The position numbers were made by a program, and so were the translations under genes. The notes under the pieces were generated by a model. The model was given only the letters and a program-made list of their open reading frames with translations. It was not told the origin of the DNA and searched no databases. A DNA stretch of 64,000 nt from Salinicola corii (GTDB taxonomy: Bacteria; Pseudomonadota; Gammaproteobacteria; Pseudomonadales; Halomonadaceae): positions 31,227-95,226 of the forward strand of contig NZ_VTPX01000014.1 in the NCBI RefSeq assembly GCF_008298015.1, given 5' to 3'. Shown here in pieces: positions 49,768 to 58,066 of the stretch. How positions within the stretch are numbered: position 1 is the first letter of the stretch; each line of letters begins with the position of its first letter.

Positions 49768-50558
49768 CAGAAACAGTGCTCCTCGGCCGGGAAACGACGG
49801 GATTTGACCGCTTCGTCATAAGCGCGGAACGCCGACTCGATACTTTCCTGGCCGGGTAGAAAATTCTGCACGAAGCGTGGCACATAGCCACTGTTGAGCC
49901 CCAGCGTGTCGTGCATGACCAGGATCTGCCCATCCACGTCCGGGCCGGCACCGATGCCGATGACGGGGGCGGCGACGGCGTCCCTGACCGCTTTGCCCAC
50001 GGCCCGGGGCACGCACTCCAGCAGGATGACGGCGGCGCCGGCCTCGACCAGTCGCTGGGCATCGTCGACGATGCGCTGGGCCGCATCGGCGGCCTTGCCT
50101 TGAACCTTGAACCCGCCGAGCTGGTGGACGCTCTGCGGGGTCAACCCGAGATGGGCGCAGACGGGAACGCCACGGCGCGTGAGTTCGCGGATGCCGTCGG
50201 CCATCCAGGCTTCGCCCTCGATCTTGATCAGTTCGGCGCCGGCGCGCATCAGCTCACCCGCGTCGCGCAGCAGTTGACCGATATCGGCGTTGCTCATGAA
50301 CGGGAGATCGACCATCAGCAGGCTTCGCTGCTTGCCCCGTGCCACGCAGGTGGTGTGATAGCGGATGTCTTCCAGGGTGACGGGCAGGGTGCTGGCGTGT
50401 CCCTGCAATACCATGCCCAGCGAGTCGCCGACCAGCAGCACATCGATACCGGCGGTATCGGCGCAACGCGCCAGCGTGGCATCGTACGCGGTCAGACAGC
50501 TGAACGCCGCGCCGCGCGCCTTGCAGTCGCGCAACGTGTCCAGGGTAACGCGCTTCAT
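49767..50558 (-). CDS. panB: 3-methyl-2-oxobutanoate hydroxymethyltransferase
   Basis: A 263-residue TIM-barrel enzyme that makes ketopantoate from 2-oxoisovalerate and methylenetetrahydrofolate. Signatures are FSCLTAYDATLA, LLVGDSLGMVLQGH, KIEGEAW, AHLGLTPQSVHQLGGFKVQG and VIGIGAGPDVDGQILVMHD. The ATG at 50558 has GAGAGAG upstream. First gene of the panB-panC-GNAT unit. Confidence 0.97.
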   Translation of the reverse strand: MKRVTLDTLRDCKARGAAFSCLTAYDATLARCADTAGIDVLLVGDSLGMVLQGHASTLPVTLEDIRYHTTCVARGKQRSLLMVDLPFMSNADIGQLLRDAGELMRAGAELIKIEGEAWMADGIRELTRRGVPVCAHLGLTPQSVHQLGGFKVQGKAADAAQRIVDDAQRLVEAGAAVILLECVPRAVGKAVRDAVAAPVIGIGAGPDVDGQILVMHDTLGLNSGYVPRFVQNFLPGQESIESAFRAYDEAVKSRRFPAEEHCF

Positions 50559-50731
50559 GCTCTCTCTCCCAATCGCGCCGAGCCCTGCTCGCTACGGCGT
50601 TGACGAAGGCTCCGACCTGCGGCTCGCGACCAGGGCGCGAGCCCATCCATCATGCCCGACAGGGCGATGCGGAGCAGAGTGTAGTGAGTTGCCCACCAGA
50701 CGCAACACGACATTGGCGGCATGCCGAGGGT

Positions 50732-51229
50732 TCACGCCGGCAGACGGTGCAGCGTTTGGTCCTTCAGCCTGTTTGCCAGACTCCCCGGCAGCTCGCCGCC
50801 GAGGGAGAGCGTCGGCGCGATTTCAGCCAGGGGTTCCAGCACGAATCGGCGATGCATCATCTCCGGATGGGGCAGGGTGAGACGAGGGGAGTGGCAAGTG
50901 AGGCCCGCGTACCACAGCAGGTCCAGATCCAGCGTCCGGGGCCCCCAGTGGCGATGCCGCACACGGCGATGGCGCTGCTCGATCGCCTGGAGCTGGTCGA
51001 GCAGCGCCAGCGGCGAGAGTCGAGTGCGCACGGCGACGACGGCGTTGACGAAATCGGGTTGATCCTGGAGGCCGACCGGAGCGCTGGCGTAGAGAGAGGA
51101 GACGGCAACGCGCTCGCTCACCGGTAGCGAGGCCAGTGCCGACACTGCCCGCGCCAGTTGGTCACGGGGCGACTCCAGGTTGCTGCCCAGGCCGACATAG
51201 GCCAGGGCGAAGCGTCGGTGGTCAGTCAT
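50732..51229 (-). CDS. folK: 2-amino-4-hydroxy-6-hydroxymethyldihydropteridine pyrophosphokinase
   Basis: A 165-residue HPPK of folate synthesis. It begins FALAYVGLGSNLESPRDQL, and the signature RHWGPRTLDLDLLWYAG carries the two magnesium-binding aspartates, followed by LPHPEMMHRRFVLEPLAEIAP. The start at 51229 overlaps the end of pcnB by eight bases, which supports this start over a longer reading frame. The order pcnB-folK-panB is widespread in Gammaproteobacteria. Confidence 0.96.
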   Translation of the reverse strand: MTDHRRFALAYVGLGSNLESPRDQLARAVSALASLPVSERVAVSSLYASAPVGLQDQPDFVNAVVAVRTRLSPLALLDQLQAIEQRHRRVRHRHWGPRTLDLDLLWYAGLTCHSPRLTLPHPEMMHRRFVLEPLAEIAPTLSLGGELPGSLANRLKDQTLHRLPA

Positions 51230-52661
51230 CCAGCGTCGGCGGTGTCGGCTTGTTGGTCGGCCGCCGACGCTTGCGCGGGCGTCGACGGCGGGGTTTGGGA
51301 CTCGTTCCCGCCGGATTGCCGTTGCCGCCGCCGGTGTCGTTGGCGAGTAGCTGGCGCTGCCCCTCCTCGTCCGCCTGCTGGAATTCGGTCCACCAGGCAC
51401 CCAGGCCTGGGGCCAGCTCGCCGGCTTCCTCGCGCAGCAGCAGGAAGTCGTAGGCGGCGCGGAAACGCGGATGTTCCAGTGTCTGGAACACCCGACGGCC
51501 GCGTCGGCGCGGGAGTTGCTGCTGAAGATCCCAGATCTCGCGCATCGGGATGCTGAAGCGCTTTGGGATCGAGGTATGTTGCAACTGACGACTGATGACC
51601 TGCTGCGCGGCGGCCTGCTGAGCCGGGACGTCCGGCAGGTCCTGCTCGTGGGCGATGCGCGGAGTGCGCTGCTGGACGCAGGGCCACAGCAGGGCGCCAA
51701 ACAGGAAGGCAGGCGTGACCGGCCGATCCTGGGCGATCCGCGCATCGGTGTTGGTCAGCGCCTGCTCGACCAGCTTGACCGCCCAAGGATGCTCGTCGAG
51801 GACTTCGTCGCTCTCGGGGAACAGCATCGCGAACAGGCCATGATCACGCAGCACCCGGAAGCTCTGCAGCGCGTGCCCGGAGAGGAACAGCTTGAGCACT
51901 TCCTCGAACAGCCTCGCCGGCGGGATCTGCAGTAGCAGCGGTGCCAACTCGCGAATCGGTGCCTCGGTACCTTCGGCAATCCGGAAGTCGAGCTTGGCGG
52001 CGAAACGCGCGGCGCGCAGCATGCGCACCGGATCCTCGCGATAACGGGTTTCCGGATCGCCGATCAGGCGGAGCACGCGATCGTCCAGGTCCTGGAGACC
52101 GCCGGTCCAGTCATGGATGGCGAAGTCGGTTACGCTGTAATAGAGCGCGTTGACGGTGAAGTCGCGACGAATCGCGTCCTCTTCGACGCTACCCCAGACG
52201 TTGTCGCGCAGCAGCAGGCCTTCGTCCGACTGCTGGCTGTGATTGCCCGTGTGCTCCTCGCCATGCCGTCCGCGAAAGGTCGTGACCTCGATCACCTCGC
52301 GCCCGAAGCGGACGTGAACGATGCGGAAGCGCCGGCCGATGATCCGGGAGTTGCGAAATAGCTGACGTACTTCGTCCGGTGTTGCGTTGGTGGCGACATC
52401 GAAATCCTTGGGCCGGTTGCCGAGCAGGGAGTCCCGAATGCAACCACCGACCAGATAAGCGTCGTAGCCGGCGCCATTGAGTCGATACAATACCTTGAGA
52501 GCGCTTTCGCTGAGGTTCTGACGCGAGACGTTGTGTTCGTCGCGAGGAAGGACTTGACGGGTGGTCGTGGTGTCTTCGGCCGCTTGAGCGGATTCCGGGC
52601 CGAAGAAAGTCTTCAAACGTTCACCGGGACGTTGGAGGAAACGGGAAAATCCTTTGAACAT
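51222..52661 (-). CDS. pcnB: Poly(A) polymerase I
   Basis: A 479-residue class II nucleotidyltransferase that adds A tails to RNA 3' ends and promotes decay. The catalytic signature is YLVGGCIRDSLLGNRPKDFDVAT with Asp86 and Asp88. RRDFTVNALYY and DPVRMLRAARFAAKLDF are further family blocks. The C-terminal 40 residues are very basic (KPRRRRPRKRRRPTNK), as is common for PcnB. The ATG at 52661 lies about 180 bases downstream of the end of the CrcZ-like RNA. Confidence 0.97.
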   Translation of the reverse strand: MFKGFSRFLQRPGERLKTFFGPESAQAAEDTTTTRQVLPRDEHNVSRQNLSESALKVLYRLNGAGYDAYLVGGCIRDSLLGNRPKDFDVATNATPDEVRQLFRNSRIIGRRFRIVHVRFGREVIEVTTFRGRHGEEHTGNHSQQSDEGLLLRDNVWGSVEEDAIRRDFTVNALYYSVTDFAIHDWTGGLQDLDDRVLRLIGDPETRYREDPVRMLRAARFAAKLDFRIAEGTEAPIRELAPLLLQIPPARLFEEVLKLFLSGHALQSFRVLRDHGLFAMLFPESDEVLDEHPWAVKLVEQALTNTDARIAQDRPVTPAFLFGALLWPCVQQRTPRIAHEQDLPDVPAQQAAAQQVISRQLQHTSIPKRFSIPMREIWDLQQQLPRRRGRRVFQTLEHPRFRAAYDFLLLREEAGELAPGLGAWWTEFQQADEEGQRQLLANDTGGGNGNPAGTSPKPRRRRPRKRRRPTNKPTPPTLDD

Positions 52662-52841
52662 GCGGCGAAATCGACTCGCGAGGTAGCAAAACTCCAGTGT
52701 AGCGGAGGCTAGAAGCCTTGCAAAGGCAATGGGGAATGAGAGGAGGGTCTAAAGGCTCTGCACAGGCCTCGCCGTAGGCGGATCATGTCGGCATTCATCG
52801 TAGATTCTCACGATGGAACGAACGGGGTCGACGGGCATAGT

Positions 52842-52870
52842 AAAAGGGGAGACCCGATAGGCCTCCCCTT
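52842..52870 (-). terminator. Terminator hairpin of the CrcZ-like RNA
   Basis: On the minus strand AAGGGGAG pairs with CTCCCCTT, extended by G-U and two G-C pairs to 11 pairs with a 5-base loop, followed by TTTT. It lies 180 bases before the pcnB start and ends the transcript predicted from the sigma-54 promoter. Confidence 0.65.
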
Positions 52871-53048
52871 GCAAGGATGCTTCGCAACGTCCATGCCGCT
52901 TCTTCTTGTTCGTGATGGCGCATCGCCTTGAATACGCACCACAGTCGCTGAACGAGCGTGCAGTCACTGGCTTGTCGTTATCAGCCATACTGTGCGTAGC
53001 GACCACCTCGTATTCAAAACAATAATCCAACCACGACAGGCAATGCCC

Positions 53049-53078
53049 CTTCTCGGTTGTTGTCATTGTTCCGAGAAG
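53049..53078 (-). other. Hairpin presenting a CAA motif in its loop, within the small RNA
   Basis: CTTCTCGG (53049-53056) is exactly complementary to CCGAGAAG (53071-53078). On the minus strand the 14-base loop reads AACAATGACAACAA, a single-stranded A-rich site of the kind bound by the Hfq distal face. Confidence 0.6.
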
Positions 53079-53341
53079 TCTCCAGGTCACGAGGAAGCTT
53101 GTTGTTGTTGCCTCGTTGATGAAGAGCGTCGCGTCCTGATTTTGCGTCGGCTCGAGAACGATTGTTGTTGTTCGTGTCCTCGTTCGCCCTTGGCCAGTGT
53201 TGTTGTTGTGGGCCGGTGGCGATCTGCCTTCCTAGGTTGAGTGCCGTCTTGTTGTTGTTGTCGGCATTGGGAGTTATCCGATCCCTCTTGTTGTTGTTGG
53301 GCTTTATCGGTACCCGCTGTTGTTTTTCTTGTCTTAGTTAC

Positions 53342-53357
53342 AGCACGTGTCGTGCCA
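53342..53357 (-). promoter_or_regulatory. Sigma-54 (RpoN) promoter, -24/-12 element
   Basis: The minus strand reads TGGCACG-N4-GTGCT, compared with the consensus TGGCACG-N4-TTGCW: one mismatch, with the essential GG and GC at correct spacing. It is placed about 10 bases before the first CAA block. An IHF site and a dyad lie upstream in the order expected for an enhancer-dependent promoter. Confidence 0.8.
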
Positions 53358-53377
53358 CTCCTTGTTTTTTTAAACAA

Positions 53378-53390
53378 AATCAATTATTTG
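53378..53390. promoter_or_regulatory. Consensus IHF-binding site
   Basis: AATCAATTATTTG on the plus strand fits the consensus WATCAANNNNTTR at every position. It lies between the 12-bp dyad and the sigma-54 element, where IHF bending would bring an enhancer-bound activator to the polymerase. Confidence 0.65.
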
Positions 53391-53401
53391 TGCTTGTCTG
53401 T

Positions 53402-53433
53402 CCATGCTGGTCGTCGTATGGCGACCAGCATGG
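53402..53433. promoter_or_regulatory. 12-bp perfect dyad, candidate enhancer site for the sigma-54 activator
   Basis: CCATGCTGGTCG (53402-53413) and its exact complement (53422-53433) are separated by 8 bases and centred about 86 bases before the predicted transcription start. The position suits an NtrC-type activator such as CbrB, but the sequence does not match a site I know. It could instead be a terminator for gluQ, though no U-run follows on the minus strand. Confidence 0.5.
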
Positions 53434-53645
53434 AGGCACCCGGATGATTCATAAGGGGGCATCTGCAGCGGATCATGCGTAATTGTGGTGCGCCCCTTCT
53501 GCGCAATGGCGACAGGGTGGCGCAAAACGGCGCGAGTTTCGCTTAGACAATAGTCTTCAATCGAAGGGAGAAGCGGTTTCGGCGGCGCGGAATGGCGCGC
53601 TTCGAACGTCAGGCAGGCGGCGGCGATAAACCTTGCAGAAGGGCC
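53434..53645. other. Remaining gap between gluQ and the sigma-54 control region
   Basis: These 212 bases after the gluQ stop hold no credible coding sequence on either strand. Several short GCGC-rich inverted motifs occur (for example TGCGCC and GGCGCA around 53490-53525), but I see no clear site. In Pseudomonas cbrA and cbrB would be between gluQ and the small RNA; here nothing of them remains. Confidence 0.6.
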
Positions 53646-54548
53646 TCAATCCGGCCGTCGACCCGGGATCGCGGTCATCGCAAGGGGGGACCAATGCTCG
53701 AGAGCGTGTGCCAATTGAGTGGATACGTCGGCCTGGCGTAGCGTGGGAGATGGCGCCTGACCCAGCAGTTTCAGCGCCTGATGGAGTACCGGTCGAGCCA
53801 GAGTGCCATCGTGGGGAATGGCGGTCGCGAGATTCTGTTTGGACAGCTTCTGGCCATCCTCGCCCAGGATCAGCGGCAGATGCAGGTAGCGCGGCTCAGG
53901 ATAGTTCAGTGCGACCTGGAGCTGTCGCTGCCAGGGGGTATTGTCGAGCAGGTCGAAGCCGCGAACCACATCGGTGATGCCCTGCTTCGCATCATCGACC
54001 ACCACCGCGAGCTGATAGGCCCAGAGGCCATCCTTGCGCTTGATGACCACGTCGCCCTGGGTGGTCGGGTCCAGGCATTGGCTCCCGAACAGGCGATCTT
54101 GCCAGCACACCGGCTGGATGCCCTTGTCGGTCCTCATTCGCCAGGCCTGGGCGCGCCCGGGGTGAAGTGGGCCATGGCGGCACCAGCCGGGGTAATGGCC
54201 ATGCTGCTGCCACTCGCGCCGCGAGCAGCCACAGGGATAGGCCATTCGGTCGGCGATCAGACGGTCCAGCGCCGCCTGGTAGGACGCTCCACGGGAGCTC
54301 TGATGGAGGATCTCCCCATCCCACTCCAGGCCGAACGCTTCCAACTGGCGGCGAATCCAGTCGACGGCGTCTGGAGGGCAGCGTGGCGGATCGATGTCCT
54401 CGATGCGCAGCAGCCAATGGCCGCCGGCTGCTCTGGCATCCAGCCAACTGCCCAGCGCCGCCACCAGGGAACCCAGGTGGAGCGGGCCGGAGGGCGTAGG
54501 CGCGAAACGGCCGATATAGCCCGACGTAGATGGCGGAGCAGTGGTCAT
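53646..54548 (-). CDS. gluQ: Glutamyl-Q tRNA(Asp) synthetase
   Basis: A 300-residue truncated GluRS-like enzyme that attaches glutamate to the queuosine base of tRNA(Asp). The class I motif is FAPTPSGPLHLGSLVAALGSWLDA, and the KMSKS equivalent is LSKQN. Zinc ligands are in YPCGCSRREW and a later Cys. It lacks the anticodon-binding domain, as expected. The start at 54548 fits the family N-terminus; longer in-frame starts reach toward dksA. It lies downstream of dksA on the same strand, as in Pseudomonas. Confidence 0.95.
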   Translation of the reverse strand: MTTAPPSTSGYIGRFAPTPSGPLHLGSLVAALGSWLDARAAGGHWLLRIEDIDPPRCPPDAVDWIRRQLEAFGLEWDGEILHQSSRGASYQAALDRLIADRMAYPCGCSRREWQQHGHYPGWCRHGPLHPGRAQAWRMRTDKGIQPVCWQDRLFGSQCLDPTTQGDVVIKRKDGLWAYQLAVVVDDAKQGITDVVRGFDLLDNTPWQRQLQVALNYPEPRYLHLPLILGEDGQKLSKQNLATAIPHDGTLARPVLHQALKLLGQAPSPTLRQADVSTQLAHALEHWSPLAMTAIPGRRPD

Positions 54549-54661
54549 GAGGCGGCTCGTTACGTGGGATATGGCAGTGCCGAGTGCCGCGAGGATAGCG
54601 CGAAACGCAAGACGGACACCGATCAAGGTGCCCGTCGTGTATCTACGGCAACCGAAGCCGT

Positions 54662-55099
54662 TCAGCCGCCGAGCTGCTTTTCCTTGAGCTCGGCCAGCGT
54701 TTTGCAGTCGACGCAGAGCGTCGCCGTGGGGCGGGCTTCGAGGCGGCGAATGCCGATCTCGACGCCACAGGCCTCGCAGAAGCCGTAGTCTTCCTCGTCG
54801 ATCTTCTCGATCGTTTCATTGATCTTCTTGAGCAGCTTACGCTCGCGATCGCGCGTACGCAGCTCCAGGCTGAAACCCTCTTCCTGTGTAGCGCGATCGG
54901 CGGGGTCTGCGAAGTTGTTGGCTTCTTCCTGCAAGTGGCGAACCGTACGGTCGACCTCTTCCATCAGATCCTGTTTCCAGCCCAGAAGGATCTCACGGAA
55001 ATGCGCAAGTTGTTTGTCATTCATATACTCTTCACCCGGCGCCGGCTGGTACGGGGTGAATTGACTGGGCGCTTCCGTTTTCTTTTCCGCTACTGGCAT
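54662..55099 (-). CDS. dksA: RNA polymerase-binding transcription factor DksA
   Basis: A 145-residue protein that works with ppGpp on RNA polymerase. The coiled coil spans residues about 30-100 with the tip DPADRATQEEGF holding the key acidic residues. The zinc finger is C108-x2-C111-x17-C129-x2-C132 (CEACGVEIGIRRLEARPTAT as landmark, then LCVDC). The ATG at 55099 follows GAGG. Divergent from sfsA across 257 bases. Confidence 0.97.
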   Translation of the reverse strand: MPVAEKKTEAPSQFTPYQPAPGEEYMNDKQLAHFREILLGWKQDLMEEVDRTVRHLQEEANNFADPADRATQEEGFSLELRTRDRERKLLKKINETIEKIDEEDYGFCEACGVEIGIRRLEARPTATLCVDCKTLAELKEKQLGG

Positions 55100-55356
55100 G
55101 GGGGCTGCCTCGTTACGCAAGTGTCGTGACGCGTGTGTCTGGCCGAGTATCGGCCGGGGCAGCGTCTGCCACTGCCCGAAGCCATGCTTATTTAGCGAAA
55201 AAGTTGTCGCTTTGCAACCGAATGGGCGCTTTATTTTTCTCATCCCGGTTCGTGAACCCGGGAAATCGGGGGCATCCGCCGGGTGGGGGATGCCGCGACT
55301 ATCGTCTCTCTGGACCGAACCTCTCTGGGCTTTCGTCTTTCTGGATTCAGCACCAC

Positions 55357-56094
55357 ATGAATTATCCCACTCTTCTCCCTGGCATATTGTTGAGACGCTA
55401 CAAGCGGTTCCTGGCCGACATCGAGCTTGAGGATGGCCGCGAAGTCGTGGCGCACTGTCCGAATACCGGCTCGATGCGCGCCGTCAACGTTCCCGGTTGC
55501 CGTGTCTGGGTGTCGCCGAGCACCAACCCCGCCCGCAAGTTGTCGTGGACCTGGGAACTGATCGAATTGCCCGATGGCACGGGTGGCTTCGATCTCGTGT
55601 CAGTGCACACCGGGCGTGCCAATGCGCTGGTCGAGGAGGCACTGCGCGGCGGTTTCGTCCCGGAGCTCGCTGGCTTCGTCGAGCTCAAGCGAGAGGCCAG
55701 CGTCGAGGGGGCCAGGCTAGATTTCCGTTTGAGAGAGGCACAGGGGCGCGATACCTTCGTCGAGGTCAAGCAAGTCACGCTCAAGGAGAGTGACGGACAT
55801 GGCTATTTTCCCGATTCGGTGAGCGAGCGTGGAAGCCGCCATCTCGAGGTGCTGGCCCAACTCGTTGCCCAGGGCCATCGCGGGGTGCTGCTGTTCTGCG
55901 CGGCGCACACCGGTATCGACGATGTGGCGCCGGCGACGCATCTCGATCCTGTGTACGCACGCACGCTTCAGGCGGTCGCCGAGCGCGGTGTTGAAGTGCT
56001 GGCCTATGGTTGCCGGGTGACGCGGGTGCAGGGTCGTCCTGTCGCGATGGAGCTGGCACGACGCCTGCCGGTGGATCTCGAAGGCATTTGGTAG
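55357..56094 (+). CDS. sfsA: SfsA, DNA/RNA nuclease family protein
   Basis: A 245-residue SfsA protein with an N-terminal OB-like and a C-terminal nuclease-like domain. Landmarks are RRYKRFLADIELEDG, AHCPNTGSM, EGARLDFRL, FVEVKQVTL and FPDSVSERGSRHLEVL. It was named for a maltose phenotype in E. coli; its role remains poorly defined. The start at 55357 is chosen from the family N-terminus; the frame is open further upstream. Adjacent to dksA, as in many Gammaproteobacteria. Confidence 0.93.
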   Translation: MNYPTLLPGILLRRYKRFLADIELEDGREVVAHCPNTGSMRAVNVPGCRVWVSPSTNPARKLSWTWELIELPDGTGGFDLVSVHTGRANALVEEALRGGFVPELAGFVELKREASVEGARLDFRLREAQGRDTFVEVKQVTLKESDGHGYFPDSVSERGSRHLEVLAQLVAQGHRGVLLFCAAHTGIDDVAPATHLDPVYARTLQAVAERGVEVLAYGCRVTRVQGRPVAMELARRLPVDLEGIW

Positions 56095-56153
56095 CCCGCC
56101 GCCACGCTGATGGACGAGGGCGATTAGCGCGGGTGTGGAGGCGATGGAGGCCG

Positions 56154-56750
56154 TCAGCGCCCGCGTCTGACCCGGAAGATGGCCGTCTCGCCGAACAGAT
56201 TGGGCCAGAGCCGCGATGTCCAGTGCCCCTCGTGTTCGGCGCTGCCTACGGCCTCGTCGACGATGGTGACGCCCTTGTCACGGCACAGTTTGGCAAAGTC
56301 CTGGAACGTCGACAGGTGGATATTGGGCGTATCGTACCAGGCGTGGGGCAGGGAGCGGGAAACAGGCATGCGACCACGGAAAGTCAGGTGAAGCCGGTGT
56401 TTCCAGTAGGCGAAGTTGGGGAAGGCGATAATGCACTCCGGGGCCACCCGCAGCATTTCGTCCAGCATGGTGTCCGGGCGGCGCAGGACCTGCAGTGCCT
56501 GGGTCATGATCACCAGGTCGCAGGCATCGTCCACGAAATTGCCCAGGCCGTCGTCGAGATTCTGCTCGAGCACGTTGACGCCTTTGGTCAGGCACGCCGA
56601 GATCCCTTCCGGATCGATTTCGAGGCCGTAGCCGGTGACGCTCTTGTGGCGCGCCAGCGCCGCCAGCAGCGTACCGTCGCCACAGCCCAGGTCGAGGATG
56701 CGGGCATCTTCGGGCACCCAGTCGTAGATCAGTTCGAGATCCGCGCGCAT
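56154..56750 (-). CDS. metW: Methionine biosynthesis protein MetW
   Basis: A 198-residue class I methyltransferase-like protein that supports the activity of MetX in several Proteobacteria. The SAM motif I is ARILDLGCGDGTLLAAL (residues about 15-31), and DLVIMTQALQVLRRPDTML is the family block. Its start overlaps the metX stop by one base, so the pair is coupled. Confidence 0.95.
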   Translation of the reverse strand: MRADLELIYDWVPEDARILDLGCGDGTLLAALARHKSVTGYGLEIDPEGISACLTKGVNVLEQNLDDGLGNFVDDACDLVIMTQALQVLRRPDTMLDEMLRVAPECIIAFPNFAYWKHRLHLTFRGRMPVSRSLPHAWYDTPNIHLSTFQDFAKLCRDKGVTIVDEAVGSAEHEGHWTSRLWPNLFGETAIFRVRRGR

Positions 56751-57907
56751 CAGTTCGTCCCTCCGTTGAGCTCGGCATCGATGCGCCGCATAAAGCTGCC
56801 GAAGATCGACTCGTACTGGTCGTTGGGTAGCAGGAAGGCGTCGTGCCCATGCGGGGAGTCGACGTTGACGTAGCTGACCGCCTTGCCGGCTCTCAGCAGG
56901 GCATTGACCAATTCCCGCGAGCGGGCCGGGGCGAAACGCCAGTCAGTGGTGAAGCTGACAACCAGGAATGGACAGTCGGCCGGCGCCAGCGCGGCTGCTA
57001 GATCGCCGTCGTACTGGCCGGCGGGATCGAAGTAGTCCAGCGCCTTGGTCATCAGAAGATAGGTGTTGGCATCGAAGCGGGTCGAGAAGGTATCACCTTG
57101 GTGGCGCAGGTAGGACTCCACCTGGAATTCGACGTCGTAGCCGAAATTCAACTGGTCACTGCGCAGGTCGCGGCCGAAGCGCGAGCCCATCGAGTGCTCG
57201 GACAAGTAGGTAATGTGGCCGATCATCCTGGCCAGTTTCAGGCCCAGCTTGGGAATCGCGCCGTGGTCGGCGTACCAGCCATCGTGGAAATCGGGATCCG
57301 AGCGGATCGCCTGCCGTGCCACCTCGTTGAAAGCGATGTTCTGCGCCGACAGTCGCGGGGTCGCGGCGATCACCGCCGCGTTGGCCACGCGCTCCGGATA
57401 GGCGATCGTCCACTGCATTGCCTGCATGCCACCGAGGCTGCCGCCCACCACGGCGGCGAAGCGCTCGATGCCGAGCCGGTCGGCCAAGCGCGCCTGGCTG
57501 TGGACCCAGTCCGCGACCGTCATGACCGGAAACGTGGGGCCCCACTGGCGGCTGGTTTGCGGGTCGACGCTGCCGGGGCCGGTGCTACCGTGGCAACCGC
57601 CGAGGTTGTTGAGCGAGACAACGAAGAAGCGGTCGGTATCGATCACCTTGCCGGGGCCGATGTAGGCGTCCCACCAGCCGGGCTTGAGCTCGTCGGCGCT
57701 GTGGAAGCCCGCAGCATGGTGATGACCGGAAAGGGCGTGACAGATCAGGACCGCGTTGCTGCGCTCGGCGTTGAGCATGCCGTAGGTCTCGTAGACCAGC
57801 TCGAAGCGTTCGAGGGTCTTGCCGCAGGCCAGGGCCAGCGGCGACTCGAATGTCGCGGTCTGCGGTGTGACCAGGCCGACGGAGTCTGACGGAAAGGAAG
57901 CGGACAT
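56750..57907 (-). CDS. metX: Homoserine O-acyltransferase
   Basis: A 385-residue alpha/beta hydrolase-fold enzyme that acylates homoserine in methionine synthesis. The nucleophile is Ser157 in [14 protein letters not shown]. The His of the triad is in [11 protein letters not shown] near residue 355, and [17 protein letters not shown] is characteristic. MetX of this fold uses acetyl-CoA or succinyl-CoA depending on the active-site residues, and I leave this open. The start at 57907 follows AAGGAAG. Co-transcribed with metW. Confidence 0.95.
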   Translation of the reverse strand: MSASFPSDSVGLVTPQTATFESPLALACGKTLERFELVYETYGMLNAERSNAVLICHALSGHHHAAGFHSADELKPGWWDAYIGPGKVIDTDRFFVVSLNNLGGCHGSTGPGSVDPQTSRQWGPTFPVMTVADWVHSQARLADRLGIERFAAVVGGSLGGMQAMQWTIAYPERVANAAVIAATPRLSAQNIAFNEVARQAIRSDPDFHDGWYADHGAIPKLGLKLARMIGHITYLSEHSMGSRFGRDLRSDQLNFGYDVEFQVESYLRHQGDTFSTRFDANTYLLMTKALDYFDPAGQYDGDLAAALAPADCPFLVVSFTTDWRFAPARSRELVNALLRAGKAVSYVNVDSPHGHDAFLLPNDQYESIFGSFMRRIDAELNGGTN

Positions 57908-58066
57908 GAATCGGGATAGTCTCCAGGTTCAGCGAGGGCACGTGGCCGATTCACATCGGTGAGTGCCCGGACGCCGCCAGCCGCTACTCGTCAACGGTCC
58001 ATGAACTTTTCTGGCGTGGATCGTCGTCGAACATGCGGGACGGGCGGCGGAGGCGGCCGGCGTGGC

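Larger units (their letters stand above)
52842..53331 (-). ncRNA. CrcZ-like Hfq-titrating small RNA (predicted)
   Basis: Predicted transcript of about 490 bases from a sigma-54 promoter to a hairpin with U-run. On the minus strand it contains five blocks CAACAACAAC(AA) at 53299-53288, 53261-53249, 53209-53199, 53172-53162 and 53110-53099, spaced 37 to 63 bases. Two partial blocks lie at 53327-53318 and 53063-53056, the last in the loop of an 8-bp hairpin. The sequence between blocks is unrelated, so the blocks look selected. Pseudomonas CrcZ is also driven by sigma-54 (with CbrB), carries five AAnAAnAA motifs, and lies just upstream of pcnB. It binds Hfq and relieves catabolite repression. 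A 98-codon minus-strand reading frame rich in Gln is a by-product of the CAA repeats. The 5' end is estimated as 12 bases from the -12 element. Confidence 0.8.

Noticed and set aside
52749..53090. 113-codon minus-strand frame before pcnB
   Set aside because: It spans the predicted terminator and the hairpin of the small RNA, has no ribosome site and no recognisable domain.
53056..53327. Regularly spaced TTGTTGTTG repeats that could be taken for a CRISPR array
   Set aside because: Repeat units are only 8 to 13 bases of a triplet pattern, spacing varies from 37 to 63 bases, and no leader or cas genes are near. The Hfq-motif explanation fits better.
53087..53383. 98-codon minus-strand reading frame rich in Gln and Thr
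   Set aside because: It is produced by the CAA blocks, overlaps the sigma-54 promoter and has no ribosome site; the composition follows from the RNA motif.
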